From: Phenylobacterium koreense
GTDB taxonomy: Bacteria; Pseudomonadota; Alphaproteobacteria; Caulobacterales; Caulobacteraceae
DNA: 64,000 nucleotides
Assembly (NCBI RefSeq): GCF_040545335.1
Contig: NZ_JBEPLU010000001.1
Coordinates: 2,170,001-2,234,000, forward strand
Reading direction: 5' to 3'
A program made the translations under genes and the position numbers. Position 1 is the first letter of the stretch. Each line of letters starts with the position of its first letter. Of this stretch, positions 1 to 10,329 are shown piece by piece. Below the pieces are notes generated by a model. That model was not told the DNA's origin, did no database searches, and saw only the letters and a list, made by a program, of their open reading frames with translations.

Positions 1-1418
1 GCGACCGCGACGGGCGCGGAGGTGAAGCCCTGCCGGGGCAGCAGCTTGGCCGCCTCGAGCATCCGCGCCGTCCGCTTCGAGAGCCAGAGCGGGTCGAGGC
101 GGGGAGCCAGGGCGGCGGCGAGCGCTCCGTGGCCCAGGATAGCCAGGGCGCCGGCGGCGGCGATCGCCTTGAGGGCTTCGCCTCGCCACATCAGGTAGGC
201 GCCGGCGATCCCGGCGGCGGCCAGAAGCAGGGCTGTGGCGATGGTGGCCGGCAGGTCGCTCGGATCGCCGTACTCGCCGTAGAGATAGAAGACCCCAGCG
301 CCGAGGGCGACGCCGACCAGGGCCGAGAGGATAATTCCGATCCAGCGGGCGATCGGGCCGACCTGGTCCCGCGTGACGGCGGCCGCCATCAACCAGGCCA
401 GGGCGCCATAGGTCGGCAGGGTGTAGTGCACCAGCTTGGTCGGCATGGCCTCGAAGACCAGGAACGAGGGGACCAGCCAGCAGATGGCGAAGCGGACGCC
501 GGGCTCCTTGCGCTGGCGCCAGGCGAAGGCCAGGGCGGCCGGCAGCAGCACCGCGCCGGGGAAGATCAGCAGCGGGGTCAGCAGGGTGTGGTAGCCGGGC
601 GGCGCGCCATGGCTCTCCTGCCCGCCGGCCAGCTTGGGCGCGAGGTCGGCGCCGAAGGCGGTCGTCCAGAAGCCGCCGTCGGTGGCCACGGTGACGGCCG
701 CGGCCCAGGGGCCGACGATCGCCGCCATGAGGATGAGGCCCCAGGTCCAGGACATTCCCTTGAGCCAGCCGCCCTTGCGCTCCCACGCCCACAGGCCGAG
801 CGCGGTGAGGATGACGACCATCAGACCCACCGGTCCCTTCACCAGGATCGACAGAGACAGGCCGAGCCAGAACAGCAGGCGAACCAGTGCGCCCGCTGGC
901 GGACCGTCTCGTGAGGCGGCGTAGATCCGCGCCAGGGCGGCGAGCGCGAGGGTCGTGGTCCCGGCCAGGACCGCGTCGGTCTTGGCGATGAAGGCCTCAG
1001 TCGAGAGCAGGAAGGTCGCCCCGAGGATGGAGCCGGCCAGCAGGCCCGTCGGCCCACCGAAGAAGGCCGCCGCGCCCCAGGCGCAGGCCGCCGCGGCCAG
1101 CATCGCGCCCAGCAGCGAGGGCAGGCGATAGGCCCAGATGTCCCGGGCCTCGGCCTCGGAGAACAGAGCCACGCTGGCCGCCTGCATCCAGTGGATGCCC
1201 ACCGGCTTCTTGAAGCGGGGTTCGTCCTGGAAACGGATCACGACGAAATCGCGTGTCTCCAGCATCTGGGCGGTGGCCTGGGCGAACCGGCTCTCGTCCC
1301 GATCCAGCGGCGGCATGGCGAAGACGCCGGGAAGGCCTGCAAGAAAGGCGATTAACGCCGCCACCGCAGGGGCGCGCCACCCCTGGCCGAACCGGTCGAG
1401 ATAGGCCTGAAGACTCAT
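1..1418 (-). CDS. GT39/ArnT-like membrane glycosyltransferase (3' end cut by window edge)
   Basis: The frame starts at the ATG at 1416-1418 and is still open at base 1, so the C-terminus is missing. The protein is strongly hydrophobic with many membrane spans. Near the N-terminus, after the first span, it has LDRDESRF (acidic residues D39, D41, E42), the luminal/periplasmic acidic motif of the GT-C fold. Further on PTKLVHYTLPTY matches the K-x-x-x-Y-x-L-P loop of PMT_2/ArnT enzymes. These enzymes move a sugar from a polyprenyl-phosphate carrier to a periplasmic acceptor in the inner membrane. It is divergent from a GT2 enzyme that could make that donor. The acceptor cannot be told. The family call is firm; the substrate is unknown. 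Confidence 0.85.
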   Translation of the reverse strand, partial: MSLQAYLDRFGQGWRAPAVAALIAFLAGLPGVFAMPPLDRDESRFAQATAQMLETRDFVVIRFQDEPRFKKPVGIHWMQAASVALFSEAEARDIWAYRLPSLLGAMLAAAACAWGAAAFFGGPTGLLAGSILGATFLLSTEAFIAKTDAVLAGTTTLALAALARIYAASRDGPPAGALVRLLFWLGLSLSILVKGPVGLMVVILTALGLWAWERKGGWLKGMSWTWGLILMAAIVGPWAAAVTVATDGGFWTTAFGADLAPKLAGGQESHGAPPGYHTLLTPLLIFPGAVLLPAALAFAWRQRKEPGVRFAICWLVPSFLVFEAMPTKLVHYTLPTYGALAWLMAAAVTRDQVGPIARWIGIILSALVGVALGAGVFYLYGEYGDPSDLPATIATALLLAAAGIAGAYLMWRGEALKAIAAAGALAILGHGALAAALAPRLDPLWLSKRTARMLEAAKLLPRQGFTSAPVAV

Positions 1419-1466
1419 GCTTCAGTTGATAGCATCCGCCCGGCGAATTTTCCGCTATGGAGGGGC

Positions 1467-2195
1467 ATGGCCAAATCACCGCCCCACATCTCCGTGGTCG
1501 TCCCCGTTTTCGACGAGGAGGGCGCGGCGCCCGGCCTCGCCCGCGAGATCGCCAAGGCCTTCGAAGGCCGAGACTACGAGATGATCTTCGTGGACGACCA
1601 CAGCCGCGACGGGACCCGCGCGGCGCTGTCGGCGCTGAAGAACGAGATCCCACAGTTGCGGGTGCTGTCGCATGCGAAGAATTCGGGCCAGAGCCGCTCG
1701 ATCCGCACTGGCATTCTGGCGGCGCGGGGCGACGTCATCGTCACCCTTGACGGCGATGGGCAGAACGATCCGGCCGATGGGCCAGGTCTTGTGGACGCGC
1801 TGGTGGCTGGGTCGCCGGACCTCGTCCTGGTGGGCGGCGAACGGGTGAAGCGCCAGGACAGCGCTGCCAAGCGCATGGCCTCGCGCATCGGCAACGGGGT
1901 GCGCAAGCGCCTGCTGAAGGACACCGCCAACGACACAGGTTGCGGCCTGAAGGCGTTCCGGCGGGAGGCCTTCCTGCGGCTCCCATATTTCGATCACATC
2001 CACCGCTATCTGCCGGCGCTGATGATGCGCGAGGGCTACAAGGTGGACTTCCGGCCGGTGAACCATCGGCACCGCCAGACGGGTCGCTCGAAGTACACCA
2101 ATCTCGGCCGGCTTTGGGCCTCGCTGTCGGACCTTTATGGCGTCATGTGGCTGCAATCGCGCTCGCGCCTGCCAGGCGCCGTCGAGGAGCTCTGA
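1467..2195 (+). CDS. GT2 family glycosyltransferase, polyprenyl-phosphate sugar synthase type
   Basis: This 242-residue protein begins ISVVVPVFDEEG and continues with IFVDDHSRDGT, the classic GT-A nucleotide-binding start, and has the metal-binding D95-G-D97 followed by GQNDP. It resembles dolichol-phosphate-mannose synthase-like proteins (DPM1/ArnC type), which load a sugar on undecaprenyl phosphate at the cytoplasmic face. No C-terminal membrane hairpin is visible, unlike many GtrB/ArnC proteins. The start ATG has GGAGGGG just upstream. It lies 48 bp from, and divergent to, a GT39 enzyme that would use such a lipid-linked sugar, so the two may work in one glycosylation route (inference). 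Confidence 0.85.
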   Translation: MAKSPPHISVVVPVFDEEGAAPGLAREIAKAFEGRDYEMIFVDDHSRDGTRAALSALKNEIPQLRVLSHAKNSGQSRSIRTGILAARGDVIVTLDGDGQNDPADGPGLVDALVAGSPDLVLVGGERVKRQDSAAKRMASRIGNGVRKRLLKDTANDTGCGLKAFRREAFLRLPYFDHIHRYLPALMMREGYKVDFRPVNHRHRQTGRSKYTNLGRLWASLSDLYGVMWLQSRSRLPGAVEEL

Positions 2196-2260
2196 GCGGC
2201 TTGTCGCGCCTGGAAAAGCAGCGGAAGCTCCTCCTCGATCCCGGTGGGGGAGGGGTTTCG

Positions 2261-2689
2261 ATGTTCGCGGCGCTCCCGCTGCTGGCCTTGCCGGTCCTGG
2301 CCTACAACCTGGCGATCCTGGCCCTGGCCGGAGGCTTCCGCTCGCAGGAAGCCTCGATCCGGATGAGCGAGCCGCTGTTCTCCTTTTCGATGAACACCGG
2401 CGTGGATTGGCCGGTGACCCTGGGCGACCTGCTGCTGCTCGCCGGCTTGGTCGTGCTGTTCATCGAGCTGCTGAAATCCACCACCAGCCGCCGGACGGTG
2501 ATCGTCAATCACGCGCTCTCGATGCTGCTCTTCGTCGGCTGCCTGGTGGAGTTCCTGCTGGCGCCCGCCTTCGCGACCTCGACCTTCTTCCTGCTGACGG
2601 TCATGGTGTTGCTGGACGTGCTGGCCGGCTTCATCGTTACGATCGTCTCGGCGCGGCGGGACGTCGATTTCGGGCAGGACGTCCCCTAG
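2261..2689 (+). CDS. small integral membrane protein of unknown function
   Basis: A predicted 142-residue protein with about four hydrophobic segments (roughly residues 3-24, 48-65, 81-101, 104-122) and a short polar C-terminus. The frame is open much further upstream, but that part runs across the end of the preceding glycosyltransferase gene. The ATG at 2261 comes right after GGTGGGGGAGGGG and starts at the first hydrophobic segment, so I chose it. It follows the GT2 gene by 65 bp on the same strand and may be co-transcribed. I do not recognise a family. A role in membrane handling of the GT2 product is possible from position only. Confidence 0.7.
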   Translation: MFAALPLLALPVLAYNLAILALAGGFRSQEASIRMSEPLFSFSMNTGVDWPVTLGDLLLLAGLVVLFIELLKSTTSRRTVIVNHALSMLLFVGCLVEFLLAPAFATSTFFLLTVMVLLDVLAGFIVTIVSARRDVDFGQDVP

Positions 2690-2820
2690 GTCAGAACAGA
2701 GAAGATCAGGGTGACGACGGCCAGGTCGAAGATGCGGGTGGCGATGGCGAACATGGGCGGCCTGTCCGAGGTGGTTTCAGGCCTGGTTAAGCAAGACCGG
2801 CGCCAGGAGCGGAGCTGCTG

Positions 2821-3138
2821 ATGGCGTTGTTTTTCGATCGTCAGTGGTTCGAGGAAAAACTGGTCGAACGCGGCCTGAACCAGCGGATCATGGCCGCGGC
2901 GGCCGGCATGACCGAGGCCGAGCTGGCCCTCGTGTTCAAGGACCAGAGGGAACTTTCCGCCGAGGAGGTAGGCATTTTCGCCGATCTCCTGGGAACGCCG
3001 GCGCCCGAGATCGCCGACCGCGCCGGCGTGTCGACGCCGACGCCGGGCCAATCGGACCTGGCAGGACGGGTTCTTGCGCTGGAGAAGAAGGTCGCGGCCT
3101 TGGAGGCGGAAATCAGGCGCCTGACCGCGCCCCGCTAG
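2821..3138 (+). CDS. small helix-turn-helix protein with C-terminal coiled coil
   Basis: A 105-residue protein. Residues ~10-60 look like an XRE/Cro-type helix bundle: LNQRIMAAAAGMTEAEL, followed by a helix ending FADLLGTP. Residues ~75-102 form a short leucine heptad pattern (LAGRVLALEKKVAALEAEI), likely a dimerising coiled coil. A GGAG sequence lies 11 bases before the ATG. Its stop overlaps the stop of the convergent gene on the other strand through CTAG at 3135-3138. It sits beside the polyester regulator locus, but nothing in the sequence ties it to that pathway. DNA binding is inferred from fold-like pattern only. Confidence 0.6.
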   Translation: MALFFDRQWFEEKLVERGLNQRIMAAAAGMTEAELALVFKDQRELSAEEVGIFADLLGTPAPEIADRAGVSTPTPGQSDLAGRVLALEKKVAALEAEIRRLTAPR

Positions 3139-3451
3139 ATCTTGGTCCGCGCCAGGCGGCCCTTTGGCGCGCGCCGGTCGGCGGCGCCGGAATATTCGAT
3201 ACGGTTATAGAGCCTGCGGGCGCCATCAAGGACTTCGCGCCCGCCGCGCAGGCCGCGCCGCTGGCCCTCCTGGCCCAGAAGGTGCGCCGTGAAAGCGGTC
3301 TCCGGCGGGCCCGGGCGGGCTATCGCCGGCGGGGGAGGGGGCTCATGGATCGCCGGCACGCTGCGGTCGGCGGCCGCGCGCGCGGCCGCCTCCGAACGCC
3401 TGACCCGACGAACGGCGCCGGATCGCCTGACGGGATCGATGGGCAGGGTCA

Positions 3452-3452
<1 letters not shown>
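3135..3452 (-). CDS. conserved hypothetical protein coupled to phaR
   Basis: A 105-residue, Arg/Pro-rich protein. The N-terminal half is low-complexity and basic; the C-terminal half (ETAFTAHLLGQEGQRRGLRGG, then a short helix ending RRLYNRIEYSG) looks like the conserved part. Proteins with this ending occur in alphaproteobacteria as hypothetical proteins (memory, not searched). Its ATG overlaps the phaR stop by one base (TGATG), which implies translational coupling. No catalytic motif or signal peptide is seen. A link to polyester metabolism is inferred from coupling alone. Confidence 0.7.
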
Positions 3453-5391
<1,939 letters not shown>

Positions 5392-5446
5392 CGATCTTTC
5401 GGGAGCGGCGGATGAACCGTCGTCATTTGCAGCGGGAGGCGGCCTG

Positions 5447-6172
5447 ATGGCCAGAGTGGCGTTCGTTACCGGGGGAACCCGCGGCATCGGCCGGGCCATC
5501 GTCGAGCGGCTGAAGGCCGACGGCTTCAAGGTCGCGGCGGGATATTCCGGCAACGAGGAGGCGGCCCAGGCGGTCGTCCGCGACCTTGGCGTCATGGTCG
5601 TGAAGGGCAATGTCGGCAGTTTCGAAGACTGCCGACAGGCGGTCGAGCTGGTGCGCGGCGAACTGGGGCCGGTCGACGTGCTGGTCAACAACGCCGGCAT
5701 CACACGGGACGGCATGTTCCACAAGATGACCCCGGAGCAATGGTCGGACGTCATCCGGGTCAATATGGACTCGGTCTTCAACATGACCCGGCATGTGATC
5801 GAGGGCATGCGCGAGCGCGGTTGGGGCCGTGTGATCAACATCTCCTCGATCAACGGCCAGAAGGGCCAGATGGGCCAGGCCAACTATTCGGCGGCCAAGG
5901 CCGGCGTCATCGGCTTCACAAAAGCGTTGGCCCTGGAGAACGCCGCCAAGGGCGTAACCGTGAATTGCATCGCCCCCGGCTATATCGACACCGAAATGGT
6001 CCAGGCGGTCCCGGAAGCGGTGCTGGCCTCGATCATCAGCCAGATTCCCGTTGGCAGGCTTGGGAAAGGCGAGGAGATCGCCGACATGGTGGCGTTCCTC
6101 GCCGGCGAACATGCGGGCTATGTGACCGGGTCGACATTGTCGCTGAATGGCGGCCAGTACATGGCCGGCTAA
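5447..6172 (+). CDS. phaB: acetoacetyl-CoA reductase PhaB
   Basis: An NADPH-dependent short-chain dehydrogenase that reduces acetoacetyl-CoA to (R)-3-hydroxybutyryl-CoA. It is 241 residues long, with the dinucleotide loop TGGTRGIG (residues 8-15), the NNAG motif, and the catalytic set S134 (ISSING), Y147 and K151 (YSAAK). The segment [19 protein letters not shown] is typical of PhaB rather than FabG. A GGGAGG site precedes the ATG. It forms the PHB pair with phaA. The polymerase gene phaC is not in this window, so it must lie elsewhere. Confidence 0.94.
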   Translation: MARVAFVTGGTRGIGRAIVERLKADGFKVAAGYSGNEEAAQAVVRDLGVMVVKGNVGSFEDCRQAVELVRGELGPVDVLVNNAGITRDGMFHKMTPEQWSDVIRVNMDSVFNMTRHVIEGMRERGWGRVINISSINGQKGQMGQANYSAAKAGVIGFTKALALENAAKGVTVNCIAPGYIDTEMVQAVPEAVLASIISQIPVGRLGKGEEIADMVAFLAGEHAGYVTGSTLSLNGGQYMAG

Positions 6173-6224
6173 GCTTGTTAGGCGTCCAAAAAGCGCCCCA
6201 CTCAAAGGGCATCTGCTCAGCTCG

Positions 6225-6998
6225 ATGGTGAGCGAAAGATCGGCGTCAGCGTGCCTGCCTCTCGTCGTCGCGGCGCTCGCCGCGGCGTTGAGTGTCGGCT
6301 GCGCCTCGCCTGCCGCGGCCGCCGGTCCCCAGAGCCTGCGCGAAGGCTTGTTCGGCGGCAGGGGAACGCCTGGCCGCCCGATCAGCCCGCCGATCGCCCG
6401 CTATGTCAGCGAGGACGGCGACGCCTTCATCCTCGATCGCAGCACCACCCGGGTCTATCTGAAGTTCGACGACAGCCCCGAAATCTGGGCCCTGCGTCCA
6501 CACCCTGCGCCGCGCGGCGACGTGATCTACAAGAACGATCTGGGCGAGCCGATGCTGCGGGCCACGCGACTGGGCGGGCTAACGGTCTTCACGCCCAGCC
6601 GGCCTGGCGGTTCGCCCGCGGCCCTGCTCGGGGGCGGGGCGGCCCTGCGCCTGCCGTCGTTGAGCCCCCAGGTCCTGCTGGAGCGACTTGCCCAGGCGAG
6701 CGCCCGCGCCACCCGCGCCGCCCGCCGGCTGATCCCCTTCGAGGCCGACGCCTCGCCGGCGTCTTCGGCGGTGGTGGCGGACGCCGCCAGCGTCGCGGCC
6801 GAGGCGGTGGTGCGCATGTCGCGGCGGCCGGACGGGCGCAATCTGCTGCGACGCTTTACGAAGGTGAAGCTGGTCGAGGGACGCAAGCCCTCGGCCCAGG
6901 TGCTCGGCAACGAGATGCGGATCACCGTAGCCCCTGCGGACGGCCTGGCCGGGCGCCCTTCTTCCGACAGGATCATGCAGGCCGCCGGCGCCCGCTGA
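6225..6998 (+). CDS. exported hypothetical protein, possibly the DUF4908 family
   Basis: About 257 residues starting at the ATG at 6225; an in-frame start further upstream would overlap phaB and place 26 polar residues before the signal. Residues ~8-33 form a signal peptide (basic start, LPLVVAALAAALSVGC, then ASPAAAAG). The GCAS could be a lipobox-like site, though the Ala-rich tail also suits signal peptidase I. The body has a recognisable stretch YVSEDGDAFILDRS...YLKFDDSPEIWAL and then an Ala/Arg-rich region. I recall this as a Caulobacterales-restricted domain of unknown function (DUF4908), not verified. It follows phaB by 52 bp but its function is unknown. Confidence 0.7.
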   Translation: MVSERSASACLPLVVAALAAALSVGCASPAAAAGPQSLREGLFGGRGTPGRPISPPIARYVSEDGDAFILDRSTTRVYLKFDDSPEIWALRPHPAPRGDVIYKNDLGEPMLRATRLGGLTVFTPSRPGGSPAALLGGGAALRLPSLSPQVLLERLAQASARATRAARRLIPFEADASPASSAVVADAASVAAEAVVRMSRRPDGRNLLRRFTKVKLVEGRKPSAQVLGNEMRITVAPADGLAGRPSSDRIMQAAGAR

Positions 6999-7004
6999 CG
7001 CGAA

Positions 7005-7031
7005 AAGGCCCGCCATGTGCTGGCGGGCCTT
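7005..7031 (-). terminator. hairpin terminator between convergent genes
   Basis: A perfect 11-bp inverted repeat (AAGGCCCGCCA / TGGCGGGCCTT) with a 5-base loop. Read on the minus strand it ends in CCTTTTCG, so it suits termination of the minus-strand UrcA gene best; on the plus strand the T run is only two bases. It sits six bases after the stop of the plus-strand exported protein and may serve both directions. Confidence 0.7.
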
Positions 7032-7064
7032 CGGCCTTCGCTGAGAGGGGGAGGGGACTGTGGC

Positions 7065-7379
7065 TCAGCGGCGGGCCAAGTGGGTCGCGGGGGTCTGGGC
7101 TGCGAACTGGGCGATCTGGTCCCTGGCCTCGGAGCGCACGCCTTCGGCGCAGGCCGCCCGGGTTCCCAGCGAGGTGCGGCCATCGGCGTCGCAGACATCC
7201 TGAACCGCGGCGTTGATGCGCTTCTCCAGGGTGCGCGCGCCGTGCGCCGAACCGAAATCGATGTCGGAAACCTTCACCACGGCCGGCGCGGCGTGGGCGC
7301 CGGTGGCCAAGGCGAGGGCCGGAACGGTCGCCAGGGTCAGGGTGGCGATGCTGGCGAGGGTGGTGCTGAACTTGAACAT
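7065..7379 (-). CDS. UrcA-family periplasmic protein
   Basis: A 104-residue protein with a clear signal peptide (MFKFSTTLASIATLTLATVP, then ALATGAHA just before APAVVKV). The mature part VKVSDIDFGSAHGARTLEKR followed by INAAVQDVC and one more Cys matches the UrcA family, small exported proteins with a VSDLDL motif and two Cys that probably form a disulfide. UrcA proteins are common in Caulobacterales and sphingomonads and their function is unknown. It is monocistronic, with a strong hairpin after its stop and an AT-rich region before its start. Confidence 0.85.
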   Translation of the reverse strand: MFKFSTTLASIATLTLATVPALALATGAHAAPAVVKVSDIDFGSAHGARTLEKRINAAVQDVCDADGRTSLGTRAACAEGVRSEARDQIAQFAAQTPATHLARR

Positions 7380-7631
7380 CTGAACTCTCCCAATTCATCT
7401 GTGGCGTTGCTGGTCGCCGGTGAGCAAATTGGTAGTTCGTATTCTGCAGATAGTCTTGTTAAGTCCGAGTAATGACGTCGATTTAACGTAATTACATTGA
7501 GTTAATATTTTATCTTGGCCGCGCTTGACGGCTGTTGGTGCGCGATGATGGTCCTTCCCGTTCGCGCTTGCTCGCCCTCCATCGGAGCCCTTAGTTTGTC
7601 GGGCAGCGACGCTTTGGGAGAGGGGTCTCTG
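7380..7631. promoter_or_regulatory. AT-rich divergent intergenic region
   Basis: This 252-bp gap lies between the UrcA gene (minus) and the molybdenum hydroxylase operon (plus). Bases ~7425-7515 are much richer in A/T than the surroundings. They hold the near-palindrome AACGTAATTACATT at 7485-7498 and a run GTTAATATTTTATC, which suit a promoter or operator. I see no credible gene here; an in-frame upstream extension of the next gene exists but lacks a family match. Exact promoter boxes cannot be assigned. Confidence 0.4.
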
Positions 7632-8099
7632 ATGGCCTTCGAGTTGAACGTGAACGGCCGCATGCGCTCGGCCGATGTCGAGGGCGATACGCCCCTGCTC
7701 TGGGTGCTGCGGGACACCCTGGGGGTCCTGGGACCGAAGTACGGCTGCGGCGTCGCCCAATGCGGAGCCTGCACCGTCCACCTGGACGGCACCCCGGTCC
7801 GCTCCTGCGTGCTGCCGGTGGAAAGCGTCGGCGCGGCCAAGATCGTGACCGTCGAAGGCGTGGGCGCCAGCCCGGTCGGCAAGAAGGTCCAGGAGGCCTG
7901 GGGCGAACTCGACGTGGCCCAGTGCGGCTACTGCCAGGCCGGCCAGATCATGTCGGCCACCGCCCTGCTGGCCTCCAACCCCGCCCCCTCGGACGCCGAC
8001 ATCGACGACGCCATGAGCGGCAACATCTGCCGTTGCGCGACCTATCTCCGCATCCGGGCGGCGATCAAGAAGGCCTCGGGCCAGAAGGCGGAGGCGTAA
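7632..8099 (+). CDS. [2Fe-2S] small subunit of a molybdenum hydroxylase (IorA/CoxS type)
   Basis: A 155-residue electron-transfer subunit with two iron-sulfur domains. The N-terminal plant-type ferredoxin loop is YGCGVAQCGACTVHLDG, and the C-terminal four-helix cluster domain has QCGYCQAGQ and GNICRCATYLRIR. It passes electrons from the molybdenum cofactor subunit encoded 1 bp downstream. The chosen ATG (7632) follows GGGAGAGGGG and gives the usual N-terminus for isoquinoline 1-oxidoreductase alpha-like subunits; the frame is open 117 bases upstream without family resemblance. No FAD subunit is present, which fits the IorAB type where cytochromes accept electrons. Confidence 0.92.
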   Translation: MAFELNVNGRMRSADVEGDTPLLWVLRDTLGVLGPKYGCGVAQCGACTVHLDGTPVRSCVLPVESVGAAKIVTVEGVGASPVGKKVQEAWGELDVAQCGYCQAGQIMSATALLASNPAPSDADIDDAMSGNICRCATYLRIRAAIKKASGQKAEA

Positions 8100-8100
8100 G

Positions 8101-10281
8101 ATGGCCGACGGTTCGCAAAACATCGAAGCTTCCCGCCGCCAGGTTCTGGCCGGCGCGGGCCTGGTCATTTCTTTCAGCGTCGCCGGCAAGGCCGGGGCGG
8201 CGGAGAACCTCGGCCAGGGCGCGCTCAACGCTTATGTGCAGGTCGCGCCGGACGAGACGGTGACCATCGTCGCCAAGAACCCGGAGATCGGCCAGGGCAT
8301 CAAGACCATGCTGCCGATGCTGATCGCCGAGGAGCTGGACGTCGACTGGAGCCAGGTCCGAACCCGGACGGCGATGAACGACCCCGTCACTTACGGCCGG
8401 CAGTTCGCGGGCGGCAGCATGGCGACTCCCCTGCACTGGGACGAGCTGCGCCGGGTTGGGGCCGGCGCGCGCGTCATGCTGATCGCCGCCGCGGCCCAGG
8501 GCTGGGGCGTGCCGGCCACCGAATGCACGACCGCCTCGGGCGTCGTCCACCACAAGGCCTCGGGCCGCAAAGCGACCTACGGCTCCCTGGCCGCGAAGGC
8601 CGCGTCGGTTCCTGCGCCGGACCTGAAGACGGTCCGGCTGAAGGACCCCAAGGATTACAAGATCATCGGTAAGCCGATCGCCCAGGTCGACACCCAGGCT
8701 ATCGTGACCGGCCAGCCGCTGTTCGGCATCGACGTCGTCGTACCGGACATGCTGTTCGCCACCTATGAGAAGGCGCCTGTCTTCGGGGCCAAGGTGGCGA
8801 GCGCGGACCTCGCCGCCGCCAAGTCGGTGAAGGGCGTGAAGGACGCCTTCGTGGTGGAGGGCGTGGGCGCGGCGCTCGACGGCCTGCTGCCTGGCGTGGC
8901 CGTGGTGGCCGATAGCTGGTGGACCGCCCGCAAGGGCCGCGACAAGCTCAACACCAAGTGGGCCGACCACCCGACGGCCAAGCAATCGTCGGCCGGCTTC
9001 GCGGCCGAGGCCGTGCACCTCTCGAAGGGCGCGCCGGGCAAGACCGAGCGCAACGACGGCGACGTCGCGACGGCGATGAAGGGTGCGGCCAAGACCGTCG
9101 AGGCGGCCTACGCCTATCCGTTCATCTCGCACGCCAACCTTGAGCCGCAGAACTGCACCGCCCACTTCAAGGACGGTAAGGTCGAGATCTGGGCCCCGAC
9201 CCAGAACCCCGAACCGGGACGCCAGCTCGTCGCCAAGACCCTCGCCATCGCGCCCGAAGCGATCACCATCCACATGATCCGCTGCGGCGGCGGCTTCGGT
9301 CGCCGGCTCAGCAACGACTACATGGTCGAGGCCGCCTGGATCTCACGCCAGGCCGGCGCGCCGGTGAAGCTGCTGTGGACGCGTGAAGACGACATGCGTC
9401 ACGACCTCTACCGCCCGGCCGGCTGGCACTTCCTGAAGGGCGGGGTTTCGGCCGACGGCCAGGTGACTGCCTGGCACGATCACTTCGTCACCCTCGGCGA
9501 GAACGGAACGCCTTCGCGCAGCGCCGGCATGGCGCCTACCGAGTTCCCGGCGCGGTTCGTGCCCAATTACCGCTACGACCTCTCGATGATGCCGTGCGGC
9601 GTTCCGGCCGGCCCGCTGCGCGCGCCGGGCTCGAACGCCATCGCCTTCGTCGTGCAGTCCTTCATCGACGAGCTGGCGCACGCCGCCGGCGCCGATCCGG
9701 TGGCCTTCCGCCTGAAGCTGCTCGGCGATCAGGCCGTCGTGGGCGAGAAGGGTTCGGCCTACGCGGCTGGGCGCATGGCCGCGGTGGTGAAGCTGGCCGC
9801 GGAGAAGTCCGGCTGGGGCCGCAAGCTGCCGAAGGGATCGGGCCTTGGCGTCGCCTTCCACTATAGCCACCTCGGCTATTTCGCCGAAGTGGTCGAGGTC
9901 TCGGTCTCTCCGGAAGGGGCGGTCAAGCCGGTGAAGGTCTGGGTCGCGGCCGACGTCGGCCGGCAGATCATCAATCCCTTCGGCGCGCTCAACCAGATCG
10001 AAGGCTCCGCGCTGGACGGCATCTCCGCGGCCCTCCGCCAGAAGATCACCATCGAGAACGGTGCGGCGGTGGAAAGCAACTTCACCGACTACGCCCTGAT
10101 GCGGATCAACGAGGCGCCGCCGGTCGAGACCCACTTCATCAAATCGGACAACTCTCCGACCGGGCTCGGCGAGCCCGCCTTGCCGCCCGTCATCCCGGCC
10201 CTCTGCAACGCGATCTTCGCGGCGACGGGCAAGAGAATCCGTGAATTACCGATCGACCCTGAGTTTCTTAAGTCAACTTGA
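8101..10281 (+). CDS. molybdopterin-binding large subunit, IorB/aldehyde dehydrogenase type
   Basis: A 726-residue xanthine dehydrogenase-family catalytic subunit. The N-terminus has a Tat-like signal (ASRRQVLAGAGLVISFSVAG), so the complex is probably exported folded to the periplasm. Molybdopterin-contact motifs include GQGIKTMLPML, GGGFGRRL and PLRAPGSN, and the catalytic Glu is E691 in GLGEPALPP. The class oxidises N-heterocycles or aldehydes with water as oxygen source; the real substrate cannot be read from sequence. It is one base after the small subunit. A XdhC-like maturation gene and a cytochrome subunit are not seen nearby. Confidence 0.9.
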   Translation: MADGSQNIEASRRQVLAGAGLVISFSVAGKAGAAENLGQGALNAYVQVAPDETVTIVAKNPEIGQGIKTMLPMLIAEELDVDWSQVRTRTAMNDPVTYGRQFAGGSMATPLHWDELRRVGAGARVMLIAAAAQGWGVPATECTTASGVVHHKASGRKATYGSLAAKAASVPAPDLKTVRLKDPKDYKIIGKPIAQVDTQAIVTGQPLFGIDVVVPDMLFATYEKAPVFGAKVASADLAAAKSVKGVKDAFVVEGVGAALDGLLPGVAVVADSWWTARKGRDKLNTKWADHPTAKQSSAGFAAEAVHLSKGAPGKTERNDGDVATAMKGAAKTVEAAYAYPFISHANLEPQNCTAHFKDGKVEIWAPTQNPEPGRQLVAKTLAIAPEAITIHMIRCGGGFGRRLSNDYMVEAAWISRQAGAPVKLLWTREDDMRHDLYRPAGWHFLKGGVSADGQVTAWHDHFVTLGENGTPSRSAGMAPTEFPARFVPNYRYDLSMMPCGVPAGPLRAPGSNAIAFVVQSFIDELAHAAGADPVAFRLKLLGDQAVVGEKGSAYAAGRMAAVVKLAAEKSGWGRKLPKGSGLGVAFHYSHLGYFAEVVEVSVSPEGAVKPVKVWVAADVGRQIINPFGALNQIEGSALDGISAALRQKITIENGAAVESNFTDYALMRINEAPPVETHFIKSDNSPTGLGEPALPPVIPALCNAIFAATGKRIRELPIDPEFLKST

Positions 10282-10287
10282 CAGTAA
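10268..10287. promoter_or_regulatory. candidate operator (inverted repeat) before the tandem TetR gene
   Basis: The sequence holds GTCAA-C-TTGAC (10272-10282) flanked by TTA on the left and TAA on the right, a near-complete dyad of about 20 bases. It overlaps the stop codon of the preceding gene and lies 43 bp before the start of the TetR-type regulator. TetR regulators usually bind dyads of this size and often control themselves, so autoregulation is a reasonable inference. A single dyad can arise by chance. Confidence 0.35.
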
Positions 10288-10329
10288 AGGTTGTTCAGAG
10301 CGTCGGGGGCGCGGTATCCAGGTCGCAAG

